64,000 bases of DNA from Acuticoccus sp051016205 (GTDB taxonomy: Bacteria; Pseudomonadota; Alphaproteobacteria; Rhizobiales; Amorphaceae), in assembly GCA_051016205.1 (NCBI GenBank), contig CP136534.1:186001-250000 (forward strand), read 5' to 3'. Below are positions 57,660 to 64,000 of the stretch, piece after piece. How positions within the stretch are numbered: position 1 is the stretch's first letter; every line of letters starts with the position of its first letter. The notes beneath the pieces were generated by a model. That model saw only the letters and a list, made by a program, of their open reading frames with translations. It was not told where the DNA came from and did no database searches. A program made the translations under genes and the position numbers.

Positions 57660-59567
57660 CTAAAACGCCTGGCCGAGGCCGATATAGAAGGCAACGTTGG
57701 GGTCGCCCTCAAAAGGTTGCAGGGGAAAGGCCACGTCAAACCGCAAAGGGCCGAGCCCTGTGAAGTAGCGCAGGCCAAGGCCGGCACCGTACTTCAAGGG
57801 TTCGGAGAAGTCCGGCAGTTCGTTGCGGTAGGCGTTGCCGAAGTCGAGGAACGGGACGAGGCCGATGGACTGGGTCACCTGCACCCGCGCCTCCACCGAC
57901 CCCGTGAAGTAAGAGCGCCCCCCGATGATCTCGCCATTGCCGTCGCGCGGGCCGACACCACGGTATGGATAGCCGCGGACCGAGCCGCCGCCACCCACGA
58001 AGAAGAGCCGGCTTGCGGGAATCTCCTGCAAAGGCGCCCCCGCGATGGAGCCCAAAGACGCGCGGGCCGCCAACACGAAACGATCGGTCCCAAGGCGCTG
58101 ATAGACCGAGCCTTGCACCTCCGTCACAGCCGCAACGTTTGAGAAGCGCGCCTCGTAGAACGGCTCGAACTTTGCCCCTGCGCGAAACCCTTTGGTGGGG
58201 TTCAGCCGGTCATTGCTGCCGTCATAGTTGACGGCCGTGGGCAGGCTGAACATCAGGAAGTCACCGTCGCCGACGGTGGTCCTGTCGATGGTGATGGCCT
58301 CCACCTTGGCGAACCCGTCCAGCGTCCAGCGCTTGCCGATCCTGTGGCTAAGGCCAGCGCGCGCGCCCACCGATTTGGAGCGGTAGGTGTCAGGCGCGAT
58401 CTGCTCGGCGAAGACGGTGGTGGAAAAGTCGGTGTAGGGCGTGAAGACGCCAGGCTTCAGGAAGTTCACCGCAAGGCGGTAGTTGTACTCGTCAGGGTCG
58501 GGGCTGTTGATGCCGCCGACGCGCCCTTCCACCTGCAGCTTCTCGGCACGGCCGAAGAGGTTGCGGTGGCGCCAGTAGCCTTCAAGGCCCGCACCGTCGA
58601 GGGTGGAGTATTTGGCGCCGACGCCGAACACGCGGCGTTTGCTCTCGGCCACCTGGATCTCGATGGGGAGCGTACCGTCGCTGGTGATGGCGTCGGCCTC
58701 GACAATCCTCTGAGCTTGGAACACCTCGAGCCGGCGGAGCTGATCGCGTGCGCGCTCAAGCTGTTCGGGCGTAAAGGGCTCGCCAGGTTTGATGCCGGCG
58801 TACCAAGCGACGAAGGCGGGATCCATATCCTCCGTGCCCGTGACCGTTGTCTCGCCGAACACGGCGGAGCGGCCAGGGTCGACGGTGATGGCAACGTCCA
58901 TCTCGTCATCGTCGTGGTAGGCGGTGGCCGTGCGCTCGGCAATGCGCGCCTTGGGGTGGCCCTTTTCGCGCCAGCGGCCCACCAGTGCGCCCTCAGCGGC
59001 AATGACGGCGCCCGAACGGGCCGGCGCACCGCTGCGCAACCCCAGCTCCTCGGGGGTTTGGGGCACTTTACGCTCGCCGGCGATGGGGCCGGGGCGGTTA
59101 AGGATGCTGACATTGTCAAATAGGTAGACGGGGCCTGGATTGACAGAGATCTCCACCTGCGCCTCGTCGCCGAAGGTGGCGTCGATGGGAATGTCGGCCG
59201 CCTCGCGTCCGTCAACGGTAATGGAGATGGTGCCGCCATAGCGCCCGTCGGCGTACAACACGCCCAGAAGGCGCTGATAGTCGCCCCGCGCGGTGGCCAG
59301 GAGCGCTGCCGCGCCAGGGCTCGGATCGCCTTTGTTTTCCTCAAGACGAGAGGCCGCGACCAGGCGTCTTGTGAGATTGCGGTCAGCCTCGGTGTTGAAG
59401 GAGACCTCGTAGGTGACAGCGTCCGGGGGTGGAGGCTCCTTCTCACCGCCGAATAGACGCACGCCGAACAGCTCGAATCCGAACGCAGGCGTGTTCGCCG
59501 CCGCGAGCCCAAGGCAGATGGCAGGCACAACGGCCCATTTCGTTCGCGCCAACGCCACGCCCGGCAC
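57660..59567 (-). CDS. tamA: Outer-membrane assembly protein TamA (BamA/Omp85 family)
   Basis: The 635-residue protein has a signal peptide (residues about 1-28), POTRA domains at about 60-275 (including FLV-type elements VYLFDNVSILNRPG and KPGEPFTPEQLERARDQLRRLEVFQ) and a 16-strand barrel from about 290 to the terminal Phe. The conserved loop-6 motif is seen in GSVRGYPYRGVGPRDGNGEIIGG (VRGY). TamA inserts some outer-membrane proteins together with TamB. The last residue is Phe, the usual barrel signal. The gene is divergent from the sterol-desaturase-like gene across 263 bp. Confidence 0.94.
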   Translation of the reverse strand: MPGVALARTKWAVVPAICLGLAAANTPAFGFELFGVRLFGGEKEPPPPDAVTYEVSFNTEADRNLTRRLVAASRLEENKGDPSPGAAALLATARGDYQRLLGVLYADGRYGGTISITVDGREAADIPIDATFGDEAQVEISVNPGPVYLFDNVSILNRPGPIAGERKVPQTPEELGLRSGAPARSGAVIAAEGALVGRWREKGHPKARIAERTATAYHDDDEMDVAITVDPGRSAVFGETTVTGTEDMDPAFVAWYAGIKPGEPFTPEQLERARDQLRRLEVFQAQRIVEADAITSDGTLPIEIQVAESKRRVFGVGAKYSTLDGAGLEGYWRHRNLFGRAEKLQVEGRVGGINSPDPDEYNYRLAVNFLKPGVFTPYTDFSTTVFAEQIAPDTYRSKSVGARAGLSHRIGKRWTLDGFAKVEAITIDRTTVGDGDFLMFSLPTAVNYDGSNDRLNPTKGFRAGAKFEPFYEARFSNVAAVTEVQGSVYQRLGTDRFVLAARASLGSIAGAPLQEIPASRLFFVGGGGSVRGYPYRGVGPRDGNGEIIGGRSYFTGSVEARVQVTQSIGLVPFLDFGNAYRNELPDFSEPLKYGAGLGLRYFTGLGPLRFDVAFPLQPFEGDPNVAFYIGLGQAF

Positions 59568-59830
59568 TCCACACAGTCTCTGGCGAATAAGACTAGCGGC
59601 TGTGTATAAACAGCAAGCTCACCCCGAGTGCCTATTTACAGAGCCTGCCGAATCGATTGCGCCATGCGGCCAATCGGCAACAGTGCGGCGCAACCGCCCC
59701 TTGAAGCGGCCCGCTTGAAGCGGCAAAACACCCTCGCCGGCCCCCACCGATGGTGGCCGTCGGCTCAATGCCTTAAGTGTACGCTTGGCGCAGGGTTCCA
59801 TGTGCCGGTGAAGACTGGAAAAGTTGCGTG
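59568..59830. promoter_or_regulatory. Divergent region between tamA and the sterol-desaturase-like gene
   Basis: A 263-bp region without a supported gene. It contains an 11-bp direct repeat CTTGAAGCGGC at 59700-59710 and 59714-59724 (14-bp period). The part next to tamA is the more AT-rich, suggesting its promoter. Confidence 0.4.
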
Positions 59831-60625
59831 ATGGAAGCCGTCTTCAATCATCTGATCGGGTTCGTGGGGCTGTTTGCGCTGACCTACGCGCTGGTGTTCG
59901 GCTCCTACCTTGTGTTCGGCTGGGGCTTCACCAAATGGGCCGAGCGGCATCCTGAGCGCAAAATCCAGCCCAACAGGGACGGTTTGAAGCGCCGCAACAA
60001 GGAAATTCGCGCCAGCGCCCGCTCGCTCATCGTCACATGCGGGTGTTTTGCCGGCGGGATTTACCTGCAACTCCAAGGGGTGACGCTGTTTTCGCCCTGG
60101 GCGCTGACGTGGTGGTCGGCGCCGTTGATGATCCTCGCCTCCGTCATGTTGTTCGATACCTGGTTTTACTGGGTGCACAGGCTGGCGCACGTGGGGCCGT
60201 TCAAGAAGTGGCATGTGCTGCACCACCAGAGCGTCGCGCCGACGGTGTGGTCGAACTATTCCGACACCCACTTCGACGCGTTTTCCCAGCAAAGCTTCTT
60301 CCTGTTCATGCCGTTGATCGTGCCGTTTCCGCCGGCCATCTTCATCGCCCACAGGGTGTTCGACCACTTCAACGGGATGATCGGCCACTCGGGCTTCGAG
60401 TTCGCGGCAGGGCCGTCCTCTCGCTACCCCTCGCCAGTGGTGTGCGTGACGTTTCACGACATGCACCACTCCACTTATAACTACAATTATGCGAACCATT
60501 TCTCGTTCTGGGACAGGGTGATGGGCACCATCCACCCCGAGTACGACAGCGCGGTGAAGCGGTTCGAGACCAGCGGCAACGGCACCACACAGCAGGAGCC
60601 TGGCGCTGCCCGCCCCACCGCCTAA
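59831..60625 (+). CDS. Sterol desaturase / fatty acid hydroxylase family protein
   Basis: The 264-residue membrane enzyme has four or so hydrophobic helices and the eight-His di-iron clusters of the family: HRLAHVGPFKKWHVLHHQSV at about residues 119-138 (HxxxH and HxxHH) and VTFHDMHHSTYNYNYANHFSFWD at about 213-235 (HxxHH). Such enzymes hydroxylate or desaturate lipid chains or sterol-like substrates with O2. In bacteria many act on hopanoid, carotenoid or ornithine-lipid chains; the substrate here cannot be told. ATG 59831 was used; GTG 59828 directly precedes it. Confidence 0.87.
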   Translation: MEAVFNHLIGFVGLFALTYALVFGSYLVFGWGFTKWAERHPERKIQPNRDGLKRRNKEIRASARSLIVTCGCFAGGIYLQLQGVTLFSPWALTWWSAPLMILASVMLFDTWFYWVHRLAHVGPFKKWHVLHHQSVAPTVWSNYSDTHFDAFSQQSFFLFMPLIVPFPPAIFIAHRVFDHFNGMIGHSGFEFAAGPSSRYPSPVVCVTFHDMHHSTYNYNYANHFSFWDRVMGTIHPEYDSAVKRFETSGNGTTQQEPGAARPTA

Positions 60626-60699
60626 CCCGACCGCATCGGGCGCGTGCGTGGGGCGCCCACAAATCGGTGCGCAGGCGCACGCGTGAGAGGACGACGGCC

Positions 60700-61623
60700 A
60701 TGAGCACAACCCCTTGCCCCGACCCCGTGCCAGGCGATGCCGCTTCGGCCGATGCCATTGAGACCGTCATCATCCCCCGCGCGCGGGACCTTGGCGGGTT
60801 CGAGGTGCGCCGTGCCCTCCCCTCGCCCAAACGGCAGATGGTGGGGCCGTTCATCTTCTTCGACCAGATGGGACCGTCAGAGTTCGTGCTCGGCGAGGGG
60901 ATCGACGTGCGCCCTCACCCCCACATCAACCTTGCCACCGTCACCTACCTTTTCGACGGCGAGATCCTCCACCGCGATAGCCTCGGGACGGAAATTGCGA
61001 TCCGCCCCGGTGCGGTGAACTGGATGACCGCCGGCAAAGGCATCGTCCACTCAGAGCGCACCGCCCCTGAGGAAAAGGCCAAGGGCGCAAAACTGTTCGG
61101 TCTACAGACCTGGGTGGCGCTCCCCTCCCACCACGAGGAGACTGACCCAGGCTTTGCCCACCACGGTGCCGACGACCTTCCCATCGTTGAGGAAAACGGC
61201 GCCAGGTGCAGGGTTGTCGTGGGCAGCGCGTGGGGACAGTCTGCGCCCGTGAAGGCGTTTTCCGACACCATTTATGCCGACATCTCGCTGGCACCCGGCG
61301 CATCCTTGCCCGTCGATGCCGCCCATGAAGAGCGCGCCCTTTATACGGTGAGCGGCGAGGTGGAGATCGCCGGCACCAGCTTCGGCCCCGGCCAGCTTCT
61401 GGTGCTGCGTCCAGGCGACCCCATCACGGTGAAAAACACCGGCACGACACCGGCACGGTCAGTGCTTGTGGGCGGCGAGACCATGGATGGGCCGCGCTAC
61501 ATCTGGTGGAACTTCGTCTCCTCGCGCAAAGACAGGATCGAGCAGGCAAAGGCCGAGTGGAAGGCCGGCAAGTTCGACACGGTGCCTGGCGACGCTGAGG
61601 AGTTCATCCCCCTTCCCGAGTGA
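60700..61623 (+). CDS. Pirin family protein
   Basis: The 307-residue protein is a two-domain cupin of the pirin family. The N-terminal cupin holds the metal site in RPHPHINLATVTYLFDGEILHRDSLG...WMTAGKGIVHSER (three His and a Glu), preceded by GPFIFFDQMGP. The C-terminal cupin is around residues 190-280 (LYTVSGEVEIAGTSF). Bacterial pirins include quercetin 2,3-dioxygenases and metabolic regulators, so the role is open. ATG 60700 follows GAGAGGACGA. It is 74 bp after the sterol-desaturase-like gene, in the same direction. Confidence 0.92.
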   Translation: MSTTPCPDPVPGDAASADAIETVIIPRARDLGGFEVRRALPSPKRQMVGPFIFFDQMGPSEFVLGEGIDVRPHPHINLATVTYLFDGEILHRDSLGTEIAIRPGAVNWMTAGKGIVHSERTAPEEKAKGAKLFGLQTWVALPSHHEETDPGFAHHGADDLPIVEENGARCRVVVGSAWGQSAPVKAFSDTIYADISLAPGASLPVDAAHEERALYTVSGEVEIAGTSFGPGQLLVLRPGDPITVKNTGTTPARSVLVGGETMDGPRYIWWNFVSSRKDRIEQAKAEWKAGKFDTVPGDAEEFIPLPE

Positions 61624-61633
61624 GCCGTTCAGT

Positions 61634-62527
61634 TCAGGCCGCCTGGGCCGTGGTTGCATCGCCAAGGGTTGCCTGGTAACGGGCGAAAGCGGCTTTGGTT
61701 TCGAAGGCGAAGGCATCCACCAGTGGGCGCGGACCATTGTTGGCCTGTTTCATCCCCACTTCGAAAGCGCCCGGCTCAGGCAACCCGGCTTGGGGTGACA
61801 GGAGCCGCAGATTGTTGCCCATGAAACGGTAGGGGAGCGCTGCCACGGCAAGGCCTGCGCGCACAGTGGTGGTCAGCGCCGATGCGCTGGAGCCCACATA
61901 GGCGATGCGATAGGGGATCGATGCCGATTCCAGCGCGTCGACGGCCAATGCCCGCCACACACAGCCTGCATGCCAGACCGCGACGGGGAGCGGGCGTTCA
62001 GCCTCCAGCGAACGATCCACAGGGGCCACCCAGCTCAACGGCTCTGTGTGAAGGCTTTGCGCATTCTTGATGGGCCCGCCAAGGGTGAGGATGGCAAAGT
62101 CCAGTTCGCCCGCCTCCAGCATCTCGTCCAGTTGAAGGCTGCTGGCACACGTGATGGCCACCTCCACCGTCGGGTGGCGGGCGGCAAACCGGCCGAACAC
62201 CTCCGGCAGGAAGGCGTCGGCATAATCGTCAGGCGTGCCCACGCTGATCCGCCCACCCAGTGAGCGCGGGTTGAACCGCGTCAGCGCCTGGTCATTGAGG
62301 TGGACGATGCGGCGGGCATAGTCCTGCAGCTCCTCACCGGCCTGGGTCAGGTGATTGCGCCGCCCCGATTTGGCGAAGAGCTTTTGGCCCACCACCTCCT
62401 CAAGCCGCTTGATCTGCATGGAGACGGTGGACTGAGACTTGTTCACACGCAAACCCGCCTCGGCAAAGCTTGGCGCGGTGACGCAGGTGAGGAAAGTGCG
62501 CAGCGTGTCGATGTCCAGCGTGTGCAT
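61634..62527 (-). CDS. LysR family transcriptional regulator
   Basis: The protein (297 residues from ATG 62527) has an N-terminal winged helix-turn-helix at about residues 4-62: LDIDTLRTFLTCVTAPSFAEAGLRVNKSQSTVSMQIKRLEEVVGQKLFAKS-type sequence, with the usual recognition helix. The effector domain (about 90-290) starts ISVGTPDDYADAFLPEVFGRFAARHPTVEV. The target is unknown; the divergent DUF1127 gene about 110 bp away is the most likely one by the usual LysR rule. ATG 62536 is an alternative start. It converges with the pirin gene. Confidence 0.9.
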   Translation of the reverse strand: MHTLDIDTLRTFLTCVTAPSFAEAGLRVNKSQSTVSMQIKRLEEVVGQKLFAKSGRRNHLTQAGEELQDYARRIVHLNDQALTRFNPRSLGGRISVGTPDDYADAFLPEVFGRFAARHPTVEVAITCASSLQLDEMLEAGELDFAILTLGGPIKNAQSLHTEPLSWVAPVDRSLEAERPLPVAVWHAGCVWRALAVDALESASIPYRIAYVGSSASALTTTVRAGLAVAALPYRFMGNNLRLLSPQAGLPEPGAFEVGMKQANNGPRPLVDAFAFETKAAFARYQATLGDATTAQAA

Positions 62528-62639
62528 GACCGTCATTCCAATCCGTCCAACCGATGCATTCGTCCATAAACATTCGTTGGACCGATTTGTCAACAGAACG
62601 CATCTTCATTCCAGATCGCTCACGCTGGATGGATTGGAT

Positions 62640-62909
62640 ATGACGATGGTTTATCGCACCACCGACTCGCTGGATGACACCGCCGATCAGGCCTGGCGGC
62701 TGCGGCGGCTCTTCACCGCACCATGGCGCTGGCTGAAGGGTGACAGCACCCTTGACGCCTACGCCGATCTGACTGAGCACCAGTTGCAGGATATCGGCCT
62801 CGACAAGGCCGACATCGACTTTGCGAAGGCAGCGAGGGCCCACACCGGGATCACCCTGGCGCTTGCCTATAGGCGCCGCAAAGCGGCCCTTTCGGGGATC
62901 GCGAAGTAG
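62640..62909 (+). CDS. DUF1127 domain small protein
   Basis: The 89-residue protein ends in a DUF1127-like arginine-rich helical region: WRLRRLFTAPWRWLKGDSTLDAYADLTEHQLQDIGLDKADIDFA, where 'Lxx(L)xDIGLxxxDI' is the family motif. DUF1127 proteins are small (often 45-90 residues) and in Agrobacterium and Rhodobacter affect phosphate physiology and RNA turnover. This one has an acidic N-terminal extension and a C-terminal basic tail (ALAYRRRKAALSG). ATG 62640 and 62646 are both possible. It is divergent from the LysR gene. Confidence 0.87.
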   Translation: MTMVYRTTDSLDDTADQAWRLRRLFTAPWRWLKGDSTLDAYADLTEHQLQDIGLDKADIDFAKAARAHTGITLALAYRRRKAALSGIAK

Positions 62910-63061
62910 GGCAGTGGCGGTGGGTCGGCCAAGCCGGCCGGTGTCATCATCAATTGAGTTGTGCGCCACTCACCGCCTCGTTAACCTCCGGCCACGTCGG
63001 AACCGACAAAGTTTCGTGCGAAACGGCACAGCGTTGCCGAACATATCCGGAGGAGATGCCC
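62910..63061. promoter_or_regulatory. Region upstream of the TRAP binding protein gene
   Basis: A 152-bp gap. It has CGGCC/GGCCG-type pairing just after the DUF1127 stop, a 6-bp hairpin GTTTCG/CGAAAC near 63011-63024, and a strong ribosome binding site GGAGGAG at 63049-63055 before ATG 63062. Confidence 0.4.
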
Positions 63062-64000
63062 ATGAAGATATTGACCGCTGTTTTGGCCACCACAGGACTG
63101 GTGGCCGGGCTCACCGCGGCCTCAGCGCAAGAGTTTACGTTGCGCATTCAAAACCACCAGAGCCCTGAATCGGTCTCTGGCAAAAACATCGCTCAATGGC
63201 AAAACGACGTTGAGGTGATGACCGGTGGTCGCGTCAAGATCGAGATGTTCTATTCCTCCGCGATCGTGAAATCGGTGGAGACGTTTGACGCGGCCATCAA
63301 CGGGATCGTGGACGCCGACTTCACCAACGGCTCCTACCAGACCGGCAAGGATGCTGCCTTCCAGTTCGTGTCAGACGTCATGGGCGGGTACGACACCCCG
63401 TGGCAGTTCTACGCCTGGCTTTACAATGGCGGCGGCATGGAGCTCACCCAAAAGCTCTATAACTCCTACGGGATGCACCTTCTGGGCTGGCAGATTCCTG
63501 GCATGGAATCCCTCAACGCCGCCAAGCCGTTGACCGGCCCTGCCGACTTGGTGGACTGGAAGTTCCGCTCCCCTCCCGGCATGCAGACGATGATTTTCGA
63601 CAACCTCGGCTCCTCGCCCGTGGTGATCGACTTCACCGAGGTCTTCACCTCGCTGGAGACGGGAATCATCGACGGGGCGGATGCGTCCAACGTGTCGACG
63701 AACCGCTCGCTCGGGATCTACGATCTTGTCAACCACACCACCTATCCCGGCTTCCACTCCATGCCGGCGGACCACTTTGCCATCAACAAGTCGGTTTGGG
63801 ATTCGCTGCCTGAAGACATTCAGCGCATCATGACGGTGGCCACCCAAAAGACCTCGTTCCGCACCACGCTCGACTACTCGGTCGACATTCAGAACGCTGT
63901 GAACGAGTTGCAGGGCCAGGTCACCTTCCATGACTGGTCGACGGAGGACCGTGCCACCTTCCGCGAAGGTGCGCGCAAGGCGTGGGCCGAGTTCGCCGCC
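63062..64000 (+). CDS. TRAP transporter substrate-binding protein DctP type (runs off right edge)
   Basis: From ATG 63062, 313 codons are open to the window edge; the C-terminus is missing (usual length 330-370). Residues 1-22 form a signal peptide (ending ASAQ). The DctP fold is shown by LRIQNHQSPESVSGKNIAQWQNDVEVMTGGRVKIEMFYSSAI, the substrate-carboxylate arginine region WKFRSPPGMQ and TSLETGIIDGAD. TRAP binding proteins feed organic acids to a DctQM-type membrane complex driven by an ion gradient. The membrane subunits, if linked, lie beyond the window. The ligand cannot be told. Confidence 0.93.
   Translation, partial: MKILTAVLATTGLVAGLTAASAQEFTLRIQNHQSPESVSGKNIAQWQNDVEVMTGGRVKIEMFYSSAIVKSVETFDAAINGIVDADFTNGSYQTGKDAAFQFVSDVMGGYDTPWQFYAWLYNGGGMELTQKLYNSYGMHLLGWQIPGMESLNAAKPLTGPADLVDWKFRSPPGMQTMIFDNLGSSPVVIDFTEVFTSLETGIIDGADASNVSTNRSLGIYDLVNHTTYPGFHSMPADHFAINKSVWDSLPEDIQRIMTVATQKTSFRTTLDYSVDIQNAVNELQGQVTFHDWSTEDRATFREGARKAWAEFAA

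Overview
The window is GC-rich (roughly 64 % by eye), gene-dense DNA from an alphaproteobacterium, almost certainly of the order Hyphomicrobiales (Rhizobiales). The evidence is the gene set and its order: ctrA divergent from a fliJ-like gene, purA followed by a coiled-coil membrane protein, an ialB-like gene plus tldD beside a ctaC-ctaD-ctaB-coxF-ctaG-ctaE-surf1 oxidase cluster, the pmbA-cysQ-DUF4170-waaA-lpxK/DUF2093 block, DUF6101, DUF1127 and a Zur-type zinc operon. The species cannot be named from the sequence. A sulfotransferase, a pyruvyl transferase and a TRAP-type binding protein would suit a marine or saline habitat, but that is inference. I see no rRNA, tRNA, CRISPR, prophage or insertion sequence. 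CDS coordinates include the stop codon. The first gene (glycosyltransferase) and the last (TRAP binding protein) run off the window edges.

Layout. 1-3144: exopolysaccharide modification genes (glycosyltransferase, WcaF-type acetyltransferase, pyruvyl transferase, sulfotransferase). 3240-6935: ctrA and fliJ, then two overlapping genes of unknown function. 7187-13263: prs, an alpha/beta hydrolase, an L,D-transpeptidase, a DUF429 protein, pyridoxal kinase, a CitE-like lyase and exonuclease III. 13274-16382: znuB-znuC-zur divergent from znuA, with a perfect Zur-like palindrome between them. 16383-17000: a gene-free stretch with a chain of hairpins ending in a strong terminator (candidate small RNA) and a dispersed palindromic repeat. 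17000-23454: an EamA exporter, purA, a coiled-coil protein, and a thiX/thiY-like permease and binding protein without an ATPase. 23456-24806: two divergent peroxiredoxins. 24813-29507: a methyltransferase, dapD, DUF805, dapE, a membrane protein and tag. 29603-36991: a DUF2927 protein, a repeat-filled intergenic stretch and the aa3-type cytochrome c oxidase cluster. 37386-45568: ialB-like, tldD, a class II aldolase, DUF2093, and the lpxK/waaA/DUF4170/cysQ/pmbA operon. 46361-51110: a three-gene operon of penicillin-acylase-type hydrolase, GH3-type acyl-acid amido synthetase and dienelactone-hydrolase-like protein. 51279-59567: a ferric-iron binding protein and tamB/tamA. 59831-64000: a sterol-desaturase-like oxidase, pirin, a LysR regulator, DUF1127 and the TRAP protein.

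Most genes are housekeeping or conserved order-level genes in short operons, many joined by ATGA stop/start overlaps. The less ordinary content is: the acylase-GH3-hydrolase operon; the bipartite palindromic repeat whose outer TAG/TAA doubles as the stop codon of the neighbouring gene; the 28-bp triple repeat just before the thiY-like gene; the candidate structured RNA after znuA; and the unrecognised two-gene unit next to fliJ.
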